64,000 nt of DNA from CAZEER01 sp964586315 (GCA_964586315.1 CAZPHE010000001.1:1-64000); one strand, 5' to 3'; counted from the stretch's first letter, positions 18,392-29,041 are shown. The notes: a model not told the origin generated them from the sequence alone. Translations and numbers: made by a program.

Positions 18392-21300
18392 TTATATCTG
18401 GGACATGCCCCAGGCAAAAACTACACCAACAAATGTAAGCATTAATGGCCAACCTGTATTAATAAGCTGGCTTGCACTAGGATCATGAAAAACGTGTACT
18501 TGAAATTCATGTGAAGACGTTGCACCGTGTTCATCAATTGCCATTACAATAAAATCATTCATCCCTAATTGATTTTTTCGCGGTGTCCATTCTACAATAG
18601 CTTTCTTTTTGTCAAATCTGGCATATTTAGGAAGCCTCACTGCTCTATAGGCAACCTTATCACCATTTAAATCTTCTGTTGTAACTTTATACCGCCATGA
18701 ATGCCCAGTTAAACCTACAGGCTTTGGATTAGACAATACTGTTGGAGCATTATTGATAAATATTTTCCCTGATTGAACATCGGTTCCATGGCCATCGCTG
18801 ACAGCAACTTCAAAAGTGTTATTATTTATCTGGGATGCCTTAGGGACCCATAATATTTTTCCATATCGATCCATCTGCATACCATGAGGTCCTTTAATAA
18901 GAGTATACTCAAGTTTGGCATTCTCATTTTTATCATCTACTCTAACTTGGTATTTAAATAATTCGCCTGCCAATCCCATATGTGGAGGATTCGATACAAT
19001 AGTAGGTAAATGGTTAGAGTATATTTCAAAGGTTTGTTCATCTTTAGTATAACCATCGGATGCAACTACAGTAATACGGTGAGCATCAGTTTGCTCAACA
19101 GTGGGAGTCCATCGTAATGTTCCTGATGAACTTTCAACTTCCATTCCTTCTGGAAAATCTAAAAGTCTAAATTTAATTGGGCTTATTTTTTCAACTATAA
19201 GGCGCGGAGGTTTATTTTTCTTGCCATGGAAGAACTCCCAAAGAAAATCTTTTATTTTAATTGTCCTTCCATCAAGCGTTTCTAATAAAACCCACAACCT
19301 GTCATCTTCAAAAAACACTGAATGAGTGTATCGTTTTAGATTCAAACGAGAAACAAGAGAATCAGCGGGATATTGGGGGTCTACATAGTATATAGCATCC
19401 GCATTATGCCACTCGCCTAAAAATCGATCTATATTTGATAAGGCAACATCATCGGTAATATTGATTGAATATATCCTTATTTGTGAAATATCATCTACCT
19501 TAACAACACGTTTAAAAGGTAGTAACGCCCCCCTATTGTTATCATTAATCATAATAGGATATGTATATGGATCACCAACTATTGCTGTCATCGGTGGTAC
19601 TGAAACAATTTTTATTGGGGCATTTACAAAAAATTCAGCTTCAATTACCCTTGATTCATGACCATCTGAAACTTCAATTTGTAAAGAATGAAAGTCTAAT
19701 TCATTCATTGTGGGTTCCCACCTCAAATGTCCTGTGTAAGGATCCATGCGCATTCCCTTCGGAAGTTTATGCGCAGTGTAAACCAACCTATCATTTTTAT
19801 TAGGATCTTCTACAGTTATTTCAAAATCCCAAATTCCTCCAACTAAAATAGTATTCATAGGCATAGGGGCAGATTTTATAATAGGTGGATGGTTAACAAA
19901 TAAACTAACAAATTGTGTATCTGTTGCAACGCCATGACTAGCAATTACAGTATAATCAACGGTATCTACTTGAATTGGATTTGGAGTCCATGAAATAGTC
20001 CCATCAGGGAGTAAAATCATACCATCAGGACCATCAAATAATTTATAGCTAATTTTTTGATCTGCTTTTTGCTTCCAGACTTTTATTGGATATGAGTAGG
20101 ATGTGCCAACACTAGCACTTAAAGGAGGTGAAGAAAGTATTTTTACCCCAGCTCTTGAAAAGAGTTGAAATTCTTGAGCAGTTCGTTCAAAACCATCTGT
20201 CGCCACTATACGAACATCGTATACTTCAACATGCCCACTATCTGTCTCCCATTTTAATACATTATTCTCAATCACCATGCCCTCTGGAGAAACTTCTAGT
20301 TCTAATTTCATTACCGAATCCTTATTGCGGTCTTGTATAATTGGTTCATAAGTAAAGATTGCACCAGCAATAAATTCAGTTATAGTAGGTTGAGTTAAAA
20401 ATCTAGGCGGATCATTAACATATATCCAGAGACTCTCTTCTCGACTTTCTAAAACTGGAGTAGCTTTGAAAACTTGTTTTTCCTCATTTGAAGCAGTTTT
20501 TGATTCAATTATTTCATCAACTTTCATTCGAACCATATAGGAAATAGGAAAAGCATCTAATTGTTTATCTGTCGGCACCCAATTAATAGACTTACTATCA
20601 TAAAGAAAGTACATTCCTTTTGGAGGAAAACTTTCCCAACGAAAACTATAAAATTCATCTGAACTATCTTTTGGAATATCATAAAGGAATGGTTGACCAG
20701 GTCTCAAAACATAACGAGGAAGTATATGTTTAGGCAATCTTTGCCCTACAGATTCTTTCGGTTTAGGTGCTTTTGGTGCTTCCAAGGTGCGAACAACTTT
20801 TTTGGGAATAGATACTCGTGGTTGTTCTTTTAGTGCTCTGCCTTCTCGTTGCTCTAATAACAGAGTGTTTGGTATATAACTGCCCGGAGATTCACCAAGA
20901 TCAGTAATGATTTTTTGTTCTTGCTGAGGCTCTAAAGGATCATTATCATTGGGATAAATTTCTATATAGACCTCAGGTTCATCAGGTTGAATATCTTGTA
21001 CATTGGATAAAAGATTTGGTAATTGTTTTTGGATAAAATCTGAACTAATTAAATAACCCTGGTCCAGTTTATCTGACTTTTTACCTAGTTCAATAACATA
21101 AGTCGAATTTAAATTCCCATCCCAGCCTGAGACCAGAATAGAACCGCTATAAATCCCAGATTCAATTAATGGTAGAATAGAAAAAATTTGCATCTCAGAT
21201 GGTATGCTGCGCATTGCATTTTCAACGCCATCTAATCCTCCATCTACCCCAGAGACTAATGTTAAATTATTAATATCAGATGATAAAGTTAAAATATCTT

Positions 21301-22249
21301 CATATGTATCCTGATTAAAATCATTTAACACAATTTGCGTTAAAGGACCGGCTGCTATAGGAACTTCATCAATAACTAATGTTGCTGGTGTAAGAGTGAG
21401 AGCTAATATATCACCTGAATGAAAAGCGGTCAGAACATCTAAAAAGCCATCTGAATCCCAATCAGTGAGTTGAATTGAATAAGGTAAAATTCTATTTAAA
21501 CCCTCAATTTCTTTTTTAACCAAATGACCAGAATCAAAAACACCGCCAATATTATAAAATGGTTGAGCCTTAATTACATTCCCATCAGGGCTTAGAGCAA
21601 CAACATCATCATATCCATCCCCATCATAATCAACAACACCAACATATAATAATCCCGAACCAACAAGTAATTGGTCGGGTCTCACTTTTTTAATTAATGA
21701 TAAACCATTAGGAGAGGCATTAACTATTGCAAAACCGCGAAAAGGACTGCCAAGCGCTAAAACAATTTCTTGGTCGCCATCTGCATCTTGATCTATCAAT
21801 TGAAAATTGTTACATCTGATAGATTTATTTTCTTTACCTACATCTAAACTCGCTGAAGGAACCTCGGAAAAATGTGTTCCATCCCAATCATATGTTGCAA
21901 TGAAAACATGTGGTGTTCTATTATCGCCAAACCTAACCAGATTCATAACAAGAATTAATTCTGGGGAACCATTGCCATCCAAATCTCCTATCTTTGCATC
22001 GACAAATTCACCATCCAATGCTAAAGGAGGCAAGAATTCCCAAATAAGATTCTGATATCCATCTGCATCAATTTCATAATAACGAACAGCAGTTGGAAAT
22101 ACATCCTTACTCGGATCTAATTCTAAACCAATAAATTCTAACTTTTTATCACCATCGAGATCATAGGTGCCATTCATGTGAATAATTTTCTGCCCCTTAA
22201 TTAAAGATAGAAAAGAAAAAATAATAAGAATGATTTGCAACTTTATCAT
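18392..22249 (-). CDS. Large secreted FG-GAP and Ig/cadherin-like repeat protein with C-terminal anchor
   Basis: A 1285-residue exported protein with a signal peptide at residues 1-19. Residues 30-330 hold at least six calcium-loop motifs of the FG-GAP/VCBS type (DLDGDKKLEF, DLDGNGSPEL, DQDADGDQEI, DYDGDGYDDV, DWDSDGFLDV, DFNQDTYEDI), consistent with a beta-propeller. A low-complexity Pro/Lys linker follows (about 420-500). From about 520 to 1260 run repeated Ig/cadherin-like domains with phrases such as WTPNPIQVDTVDYTVIASHG and WEPTMNELDFHSLQIEVSDG. The last 20 residues are a hydrophobic segment. A surface adhesin or scaffold is likely. Its ATG overlaps the stop of the upstream paralogue by one base (TAATG). 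Confidence 0.85.
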   Translation of the reverse strand: MIKLQIILIIFSFLSLIKGQKIIHMNGTYDLDGDKKLEFIGLELDPSKDVFPTAVRYYEIDADGYQNLIWEFLPPLALDGEFVDAKIGDLDGNGSPELILVMNLVRFGDNRTPHVFIATYDWDGTHFSEVPSASLDVGKENKSIRCNNFQLIDQDADGDQEIVLALGSPFRGFAIVNASPNGLSLIKKVRPDQLLVGSGLLYVGVVDYDGDGYDDVVALSPDGNVIKAQPFYNIGGVFDSGHLVKKEIEGLNRILPYSIQLTDWDSDGFLDVLTAFHSGDILALTLTPATLVIDEVPIAAGPLTQIVLNDFNQDTYEDILTLSSDINNLTLVSGVDGGLDGVENAMRSIPSEMQIFSILPLIESGIYSGSILVSGWDGNLNSTYVIELGKKSDKLDQGYLISSDFIQKQLPNLLSNVQDIQPDEPEVYIEIYPNDNDPLEPQQEQKIITDLGESPGSYIPNTLLLEQREGRALKEQPRVSIPKKVVRTLEAPKAPKPKESVGQRLPKHILPRYVLRPGQPFLYDIPKDSSDEFYSFRWESFPPKGMYFLYDSKSINWVPTDKQLDAFPISYMVRMKVDEIIESKTASNEEKQVFKATPVLESREESLWIYVNDPPRFLTQPTITEFIAGAIFTYEPIIQDRNKDSVMKLELEVSPEGMVIENNVLKWETDSGHVEVYDVRIVATDGFERTAQEFQLFSRAGVKILSSPPLSASVGTSYSYPIKVWKQKADQKISYKLFDGPDGMILLPDGTISWTPNPIQVDTVDYTVIASHGVATDTQFVSLFVNHPPIIKSAPMPMNTILVGGIWDFEITVEDPNKNDRLVYTAHKLPKGMRMDPYTGHLRWEPTMNELDFHSLQIEVSDGHESRVIEAEFFVNAPIKIVSVPPMTAIVGDPYTYPIMINDNNRGALLPFKRVVKVDDISQIRIYSINITDDVALSNIDRFLGEWHNADAIYYVDPQYPADSLVSRLNLKRYTHSVFFEDDRLWVLLETLDGRTIKIKDFLWEFFHGKKNKPPRLIVEKISPIKFRLLDFPEGMEVESSSGTLRWTPTVEQTDAHRITVVASDGYTKDEQTFEIYSNHLPTIVSNPPHMGLAGELFKYQVRVDDKNENAKLEYTLIKGPHGMQMDRYGKILWVPKASQINNNTFEVAVSDGHGTDVQSGKIFINNAPTVLSNPKPVGLTGHSWRYKVTTEDLNGDKVAYRAVRLPKYARFDKKKAIVEWTPRKNQLGMNDFIVMAIDEHGATSSHEFQVHVFHDPSASQLINTGWPLMLTFVGVVFAWGMSQI

Positions 22250-24791
22250 TAAAAGGTTTTAGGAATTTTTATTATAGGTTTTTCTTGTGATTTATCAGGA
22301 GCAGGGGAGAGGTTTATTTGATTGGGTTGAGATATTTCTTTTATTTGTTCCAGTTGCAATGAGTCAGTAGCAACTGGTACTTTTTTTTCTTTTTTATCAA
22401 CTTCCAAAACAGATGGCATTCTTTCATTTTTTTGTGTTGTTGGAATCACTGTTGATGTTTCTTCCTTTTTTTCCTTGATATTAGAACTAGATTCTGGAAC
22501 GTTACTTGTCTTAGGTTCAACTGGAATTTCCAATTCCGGTTGTGCAGTGTCTACATCAGGTAACCGTGGCTCTCTTGTGATTTTTGGTAATTTCCCTTTA
22601 GGCCCAAATAATGGTTGTTCTAAAGAGGAGCCCTGTAAGAGTTGTGTTTTTAAATCTTCAGAAAAGTTTTCTTGAATTAATTGTGAAAACATTACAGCTG
22701 GTTTTACAGATCCCACTAAATCATATTCAGTAGTTATTTTTTTTGATCCATTCGCTCGTACTATAACCTCTCCCCTTACTGATTGAATTATGCCTTCATC
22801 CAAAAACACAGCTAAAGATTGAGGAGGATTTGAAGGTGTAGTTGATGACAGATAAATTCCTTGATAAAGAGAATCTTCAACACCATTAAAGCTGAAGCGA
22901 ATTAATTTATCTGAAAAATCCATATTTAAAGAGTTTGGAAATCCTTCAAAAAAATAATTTGGAAATTCAAAAAGTTTTGGGTCAAAAGATTCTGGTTGAT
23001 ATGATTGTGATAATGAATCATCAGTGGGGCTAATTGACATTAAAACTAAATTTGTTTGCATATCATGAACCATTGTTAAAGTGGTAATGCTATCTAGCCT
23101 AGCATCTCTGAGTGAATATGCAAAATCGAAAGTCTCACCATATGTAAGATTTACAAGGTTTGCAGATACACCATGTTGAAAATGCGTAGCTTTTCCTGTC
23201 TTCGGGACTTGATTTACTGCTACACCAAAAGGAGCTTCACCATCAAACACATATCTATCACGTGTGTTTGATGCTGGTGTCATTATTAGAACATAGTAAA
23301 GATCAATGAGATCACTTTTATTTACATATAGTGATGTGTCCTTATTTCTTTCTTTTGAAAGAATTGCTTTCTTTGCGTTATCGGAAAAAGTCGTGATCCC
23401 AGTATCTAAAGATGGGATCGGCAATTGGGATANNNNNNNNNNGATAATATTGAATCTTGAACTTCTGGAATAAATTCACCTAATTCCAATTGTGTAAAAC
23501 CTGCTTCATCTGCCCAAGTATTACTTGCCATATCTATATTGATTTGGGGAACTATCATCTTTTTTTTCTCGATTGGATTGTATTTTTTTTCTTGTTTTTC
23601 TTGTTTTACATTAGTTAAAAAGTCTCCAAGAGTTGGACTTAGCATACTATATTTATTTTGAGAGTTGGATACAACATCTGATTTATAATATAATTTTTGT
23701 GGACCTTTTGGTATAGTAGTAAAATCTTCCTCTTTTGCCATAGTCTTTGAATTTAAAGTCGCAACTTCTTCATCTAAAGGAGAGCTAGGAGGAAGAAGGC
23801 CTTCTTTTGCAATTCTTGAGGGAGAGTAGTCTGTTACAATTGGTCGCCTTTCCAAAGTATTTACATTCTTTCTATTTTTTAAAATAGTATTTATTGATCC
23901 ATTATTTTCAATTGTAGGAAATGCTTTTTTATTGGAAAGGCTTGTGGTGGAAATAAAAACATTTTCACCTGTTATTGATAATAAGTACACATTATCCGAA
24001 ATACATGGAATCAGCAAACCATTCAGATTATTATTTTTTGATTGATATGGTTGGATAGCGGGACTAAAAATATAACGTGCATCTTCCAATTCTATTGTTT
24101 TAGAATGTATTAGTTTAAAATCTTGATCAATATCAAAAATTGCTGTCTTCATTTTATCTTCCTCAGCTGATATGATCGCGATCAAATCTTTATCATCACT
24201 CGTAAACCCTCCTATTTGCAAAACACCATATCCATTGCTAATAATAGATCCAGAAATTATTTTTGAATTATTTAGCTTAAGAGAATTGTTAATTATTTCT
24301 ATATCAAAAACAACTCCTTGTCTAATCGGGGAAGCAAAACATACACCTAGTTTAGATGGGTTTTCAGGAATGATTGTAAGATTGGTAGGACGCAATGTTT
24401 TTAAATCAAATGGAGTATCAGAAAAAGTAAGCGGTTCTTCAGAAAAACCTCCTGAATCACCAGGAAAAACATATAGCCAAGGATGGGCCTTATGAACTGT
24501 AACTAAATTCGGAATCAAAACAAGGTCATTTAAGCCATCACCATTTAAATCTAAAACTTCACCATCTGCAATGCTCAAATCATCCGATATTGAATATGTC
24601 CAAATAGTATCATTTGGAATCGAGACGTTGACCTCAATCCACATGGCTGAAAAATCTTGACTATTCAACACTAGGGTTTCATTTTGGCCATTGTTGTCCA
24701 AATCATAGGTTCCATTTATATGGAACACACCCCTGCCCATTAAAAAAGACAAGAGGAGGACTCCAAGAAACAATGCTCTATAAAAGCTCAT
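22249..24791 (-). CDS. Secreted FG-GAP-like protein, interrupted by an assembly gap
   Basis: One gene, in my reading, split by the ten N at 23433-23442. The 5' part (24791 to 23443) has a signal peptide (MSFYRALFLGVLLLSFLMG) and an N-terminal FHINGTYDLDNNGQ segment closely matching the downstream paralogue (IHMNGTYDLDGDKK). The 3' part (from 23432) stays open into the gap in a different frame, and its only nearby start codon is a TTG with no ribosome-binding site, so a true gap length not divisible as drawn is the simplest explanation. AAAGGAG lies six bases before the ATG at 24791, which decides the start. The C-terminal part has a beta-rich region, then a Pro/Glu/Lys-rich tail. Confidence 0.7.
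23433..23442. other. Assembly gap (10 N)
   Basis: Ten undetermined bases. The flanking sequence stays protein-coding on the minus strand but in different frames, so the number of missing bases is not ten or is unknown. It is a scaffold or consensus gap, not a biological frameshift. Confidence 0.97.
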
Positions 24792-24993
24792 TTCTGCTCC
24801 TTTAAAAGTATCAACCATCAAGATCTAAACCTCAAATGGATATATTTATTAGGGAGGCAAATAACGTTTTTATCTCCCTTACCTCGTTTACAGTTTGAAA
24901 AATATAGGTTAATGGAACTATTTTTACAAGGAAACTCCCTAAATTTCTTTTTATTAAAAATAATGACATTTTAAATCATATTTTCTTTATTAA

Positions 24994-25022
24994 TTGATGA
25001 ATGAATCTTAATTTGATACATT
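24994..25022 (+). promoter_or_regulatory. Candidate sigma-70-like promoter
   Basis: TTGATG at 24994-24999 and TACATT at 25017-25022 are separated by 17 bases, placing a start site about 20 bases before the ATG at 25048. Upstream, an inverted repeat AGGGAG...CTCCCT lies near 24851-24880. The match is moderate and sigma-factor preference in this lineage is unknown. Confidence 0.35.
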
Positions 25023-25047
25023 CTATGACTTGGAGATCTCCATTAAT

Positions 25048-25905
25048 ATGAAATATATTACTTTTTTTTCAATATTGAATTTATCAATTCTATTCGGACA
25101 ATTCGGTTATCCTGCAGAAGATTTTCTTGGTGGCGGAATTGGATACAGCCCAATGTATATTAATCTTGATTCTATACCCGGGTCATCGCACCTTAATAGT
25201 TTAGGACTTAATTCTAGTGAATTTAGAAATCCTCTTGTTGTCCATGGTGGAGAAGGATTTGCGCATGTAACTGGGCGATGGCGAATTGGCGGATATGCAG
25301 GAATGGGCGGTACCTCTATTGCCACTATACCAGAGATTAATATTTTTATTGATAGCAATGGGAATGATACTTTGGATTTAAATGAAACATCAAAAATGTA
25401 TACTGATTTTTTTTCACCTTCAATTAGAGCAAAATTCACATTTATGTTGGGAGCCGCATCTGTTGAATATGTTATGCCTCTTCTACAAGATTTAGAACTT
25501 TCTTCTGGTGCATTACTAGGGCTCGGTCGCGTAGGTATGGCAATTGATCAACAGAATGCAAACACTAAATGGGAACAAATTTTTTCAAATGTCTACGGTA
25601 CCTTGAGTAATGATACATTGTACTATGGAGTAACCGCTGATGAATTTGACAGTCCCGATATTAGACCGGGACCGGTTCCAGGTTTATTACGAGATATAAG
25701 CGCAATGTTTTTCAATTTTCAACCTTATGTTGCAGTTAAATGGCAATTTCTAGAGAGGTTAGGCCTGAGAATAAGTGTGGGCTTCAATAAAGGAACTGTA
25801 AACGCAGGATCATGGAAGTTAAATGGTAAAACACAAATTAGTGATTCTCCAAGTTCCGCACTATCAGGTGTTACTTTTCGTACAATGTTATATATTGGTC
25901 TTTAA
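25048..25905 (+). CDS. Predicted outer-membrane beta-barrel protein
   Basis: A 285-residue exported protein with an N-terminal signal peptide (MKYITFFSILNLSILFGQ). The mature part is glycine-rich with alternating hydrophobic strands (GGGIGYSPMYINL, WRIGGYAGMGGTS, LRISVGFNKGTV) and ends in a strand, MLYIGL, consistent with a porin-like or family-specific barrel. No specific family is recognised. An in-frame TTG 18 bases upstream was rejected as a start because GGAG lies at the right distance only for the ATG. The protease gene follows after 14 bases, so the two are probably co-transcribed. Confidence 0.65.
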   Translation: MKYITFFSILNLSILFGQFGYPAEDFLGGGIGYSPMYINLDSIPGSSHLNSLGLNSSEFRNPLVVHGGEGFAHVTGRWRIGGYAGMGGTSIATIPEINIFIDSNGNDTLDLNETSKMYTDFFSPSIRAKFTFMLGAASVEYVMPLLQDLELSSGALLGLGRVGMAIDQQNANTKWEQIFSNVYGTLSNDTLYYGVTADEFDSPDIRPGPVPGLLRDISAMFFNFQPYVAVKWQFLERLGLRISVGFNKGTVNAGSWKLNGKTQISDSPSSALSGVTFRTMLYIGL

Positions 25906-25919
25906 TTACATAGAAAACA

Positions 25920-27533
25920 ATGTTAAATAAACTCCGCCAGATATGGCATCTAGCACTTGCGGCTGGCTTCGGTTTTCTTCTTGCAACTGTTTTACTTGCC
26001 CCAAAAACATATGCAAGTAATCAAAATATGTATCGAGTTTTAAAAGAAAGGATGAATGTTCTTGATCAAATAATTCGATATATAAATTATTTTTATTTTG
26101 ATACTGTCGATTTTGAAAAAATTATGGATGGGGCATTTACAGGACTAATGGAAACTTTAGACCCACACTCCAATTATATACCTGCAAAAGAACAAGAAAA
26201 TATTAGTGAATTATTTAAAGGAAAGTTTCAAGGGATCGGTATTGAGTTTGATATTCTAGATGGATATATCACAGTTATTTCTCCTGTCCCAGATAGCCCA
26301 TCTGATATTGTAGGTTTAATGTCAGGAGACAAAATTATTGCTATAGATGGAGAAGATGCTTATAAAATCACAAAGTCAGAAGTTTTTGAAAGGCTACGAG
26401 GACGTAAGGGAACTAAAGTTATAGTTACTATTAGCCGTATCAATATTTCAAAACCATTCGATGTAACAATTATTCGGGATAATATTCCAATATATAGCGT
26501 TGGTGCTGCTACCATGTTAGATACAACTACTGGTTACATTTTTCTAAGAAGGTTTTCTGCAACAACTGAAATTGAAGTTGTCTCTGCGATAGATACCTTA
26601 ATTAGTCAAGGAATGAAAAAATTATTATTTGACTTAAGAGGAAATAGTGGTGGGTTTTTAGAACAAGCTGCTGCTATTACTGATCAATTTATTACCACAA
26701 AGGACACTCTTGTATACACTATTGGAAAGATAAAAGAATCCAACCAAGTGTTTTGGGGTAATCCACATAAGGGTAATAATAATTTTTCTCTAATAATATT
26801 AATTAATCGAGGATCAGCTAGCGCTGCTGAAATTGTTTCAGGCGCAGTACAAGACTTAGACAGAGGATTAGTCGTAGGAGAAACAAGTTTTGGTAAAGGA
26901 CTTGTTCAGAGACAATTACCATTAGAAACTGGAGCTGCTGTTAGAGTAACAATTGCACGCTACTATACACCATCAGGTCGATTAATTCAACGACCCTATG
27001 AAGATGGTAATGATTTAGCCTATTATCGTGAACTGTATGAAACAGATCGAGAAGCGAAAATTGACAGTTTAAAAAACTTAAGACCAAAATATAAAACGAA
27101 ATCTGGTAGAACAGTGTTTGGGGGCGGGGGAATTACTCCTGATATTCACATACCATTTAATAATAATTTTAATTTAGAAACTGCAAAAGTTATTACAAAT
27201 CCAAAACGTCCCATTTTCAATTTTGCTTTAAATTACTCTTCAACATTTCAAAATAAATTCGATTCATTTAATGATTTTAAACGTAATTGGGAGGTTTCCT
27301 CTGATATTTTCGAAAATATTCTTACATTTCTTGATACAGATTCTGTTAATGTGGTAAAGGATTCTTTGCGTAGTGATAAGAGCTATATTCAAAACAGAAT
27401 TAAAAGTGAATTAGCTGGTGCAATTTGGGGGAAAAATGAAAGCACTAATATACGATTATCGTATGATAACCAAGTTAAAGAAGCTTTAAAACACTTTAAT
27501 GAAGCAGATGCATTCATCGAATCAATAAATTAA
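25920..27533 (+). CDS. C-terminal processing peptidase, S41 family (CtpA/Prc-like)
   Basis: A 537-residue periplasmic serine protease with an N-terminal membrane segment (about 10-30). A PDZ domain (about 95-180) includes FQGIGIEFDI and PSDIVGLMSGDKIIAIDG. The protease domain contains LLFDLRGNSGGFLEQA, the nucleophile serine in NRGSASAAEIVSGA and the general-base lysine in TSFGKGLVQ, so the Ser/Lys dyad is intact. About 120 C-terminal residues beyond the core are of unknown function. The family trims periplasmic and membrane proteins from their C-termini. Confidence 0.93.
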   Translation: MLNKLRQIWHLALAAGFGFLLATVLLAPKTYASNQNMYRVLKERMNVLDQIIRYINYFYFDTVDFEKIMDGAFTGLMETLDPHSNYIPAKEQENISELFKGKFQGIGIEFDILDGYITVISPVPDSPSDIVGLMSGDKIIAIDGEDAYKITKSEVFERLRGRKGTKVIVTISRINISKPFDVTIIRDNIPIYSVGAATMLDTTTGYIFLRRFSATTEIEVVSAIDTLISQGMKKLLFDLRGNSGGFLEQAAAITDQFITTKDTLVYTIGKIKESNQVFWGNPHKGNNNFSLIILINRGSASAAEIVSGAVQDLDRGLVVGETSFGKGLVQRQLPLETGAAVRVTIARYYTPSGRLIQRPYEDGNDLAYYRELYETDREAKIDSLKNLRPKYKTKSGRTVFGGGGITPDIHIPFNNNFNLETAKVITNPKRPIFNFALNYSSTFQNKFDSFNDFKRNWEVSSDIFENILTFLDTDSVNVVKDSLRSDKSYIQNRIKSELAGAIWGKNESTNIRLSYDNQVKEALKHFNEADAFIESIN

Positions 27534-27599
27534 ATTCCCATTCTTTGAATTAAATATTTTAATAATTTTATTCTTATAAATTAGAAACGGAGTTAAATA

Positions 27600-28214
27600 A
27601 TGGTACATTATTTTTTGGAAGGGGGCGCTTTTATGTGGCCTATTTTGATGACCCTTATCTTTGGATTAACATTTGTCATCGAAAGAGCGTATTCATTGAT
27701 GATGTCAGCCGTGGATTCAAAAACATTTTTTGATACAGTTACAGAGTCTATTGATCAAAATGGTGCGGATGCGGCTGTGCAAATCTGTAGTGAAACAGAG
27801 GGTCCAGTAGCTGCAATTTTTCACGCTGGCTTAACCAAATTAGATAGAGATCTAAGTGAAGTTGAAAAAGCGATAGAAAATGCCGGTGCAATTGAAATGG
27901 CCTTTTTAGAAAAAAACATGATTTGGTTAAATGCAGTTATAACTATTGCTCCTATGCTTGGTTTTACAGGAACAGTTGTTGGAATGATTGCCGCATTTGA
28001 CGCAATTAAAGCTGCCAATGATATATCTCCCGCTGTTGTTGCTGGTGGAATTTCACAAGCTCTTTTAACTACAGCATTTGGTTTGGTCGTAGCCATGATT
28101 ATACAAACTTTTCAAAATGTGTTTGTAGCCAGAATTGACAAACTTGTACTTGATATGGAAGAACAATCAGTAAAAATTTTGGATCATCTCCATGATTTTA
28201 AATCAAAAAAATAA
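27600..28214 (+). CDS. exbB: MotA/TolQ/ExbB proton channel family protein (ExbB)
   Basis: A 204-residue inner-membrane protein with three hydrophobic segments: near the N-terminus (GGAFMWPILMTLIFGLTFVIERA), in the middle (NAVITIAPMLGFTGTVVGMIAAF) and near the C-terminus (GGISQALLTTAFGLVVAMIIQTF). The LGFTGTVVGM and TTAFGL blocks identify the ExbB/TolQ family, which with ExbD forms the proton-driven stator powering TonB. CGGAG lies about nine bases before the ATG. It heads a four-gene run with two exbD genes and tonB. Confidence 0.93.
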   Translation: MVHYFLEGGAFMWPILMTLIFGLTFVIERAYSLMMSAVDSKTFFDTVTESIDQNGADAAVQICSETEGPVAAIFHAGLTKLDRDLSEVEKAIENAGAIEMAFLEKNMIWLNAVITIAPMLGFTGTVVGMIAAFDAIKAANDISPAVVAGGISQALLTTAFGLVVAMIIQTFQNVFVARIDKLVLDMEEQSVKILDHLHDFKSKK

Positions 28215-28232
28215 TGATTAATCTAATCTAAA

Positions 28233-28631
28233 ATGGCTAAAAAACGTCGATTCAAAGGTGGTGAAATCCCAACTTCTTCCATGGCAGATATCGCTTTCCT
28301 TTTATTAATCTTTTTTCTTGTTACCACAACAATTGATACAGATAAAGGCTTAGGCATTGTTTTGCCGCCTCCAGGTGATATGGAAATAGAGATTCGTAAA
28401 GAAAACATCCTTAACTGCTTGATTAATTCCCAAGGAAAAGTTTTACTTGATGAAGAACCTACTAATGTAGAACATATTCATCGCATTGTGGGAGATCGAT
28501 TAAGGGCCAATGATAAATTGGTGGTTTCAGTAAAAGCTCACCAAAAAACATCTTATAAAGATTATGTGCGAGTGATTGATCAATTAAAAATGGCTGATGC
28601 AAAACGTATATCAATTGCAAATAGTAATTAA
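28233..28631 (+). CDS. exbD: Biopolymer transport protein ExbD (copy 1)
   Basis: A 132-residue protein with a short cytoplasmic N-terminus, one transmembrane helix (about 18-37) containing the channel aspartate in TSSMADIAFLLLIFFLVTT, and a periplasmic domain. This is the standard ExbD/TolR layout. Its stop overlaps the start of the second exbD by one base. Paired exbD genes after exbB are common in the FCB group and may form a mixed stator. Confidence 0.92.
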   Translation: MAKKRRFKGGEIPTSSMADIAFLLLIFFLVTTTIDTDKGLGIVLPPPGDMEIEIRKENILNCLINSQGKVLLDEEPTNVEHIHRIVGDRLRANDKLVVSVKAHQKTSYKDYVRVIDQLKMADAKRISIANSN

Positions 28632-29041
28632 TGAAATTTTCAAAAAAGACTCAAATATCAAGCGATATTCCTACAGCATCAATGCCGGATATTATTTTTA
28701 TGCTATTAGTATTTTTCATGGTAACTACCGTATTAAAAGAATATTCAGGATTACCTGTTAACTTGCCAAAAGCCAAACGAATTGAAAAACTTAAATCAAA
28801 GAGGCACACCGTGCAAGTGTGGGTATCTAAAGATGGATTGATATCTATTGATGATCGCTTAATGGGTGCGGATGATGTGTCAAATGTTATGTATGATAAA
28901 AGAGTTGCGAACCCACAAATTGTTGTATCTCTTAAAGGAGATGAAGAAGCTGAAATGGGGCTCGTATCTGAGATACATGAAAAACTACGTGAAGTCGAAG
29001 CTCTTAAATTAAATTATTCTTCTAAAACTTTAGTGGATTAA
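28631..29041 (+). CDS. exbD: Biopolymer transport protein ExbD (copy 2)
   Basis: A 136-residue paralogue of the preceding gene. The membrane helix carries the channel aspartate in TASMPDIIFMLLVFFMVTT, followed by LPVNLPKAKR and a periplasmic domain. It is distinct enough in sequence to be a separate subunit rather than a recent duplicate. Both ends are coupled by one-base overlaps (to exbD copy 1 and to tonB). Confidence 0.92.
   Translation: MKFSKKTQISSDIPTASMPDIIFMLLVFFMVTTVLKEYSGLPVNLPKAKRIEKLKSKRHTVQVWVSKDGLISIDDRLMGADDVSNVMYDKRVANPQIVVSLKGDEEAEMGLVSEIHEKLREVEALKLNYSSKTLVD

Noticed and set aside
22249..23424. A separate 391-residue gene starting with TTG next to the N run
   Set aside because: No ribosome-binding site, the frame stays open into the gap, and the upstream part lacks an end; a single gapped gene is simpler.
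24840..24990. Inverted repeat AGGGAG...CTCCCT in the divergent region as a riboswitch or operator
   Set aside because: Six-base stem with a loop of about 17 bases and no conserved motif; could arise by chance.
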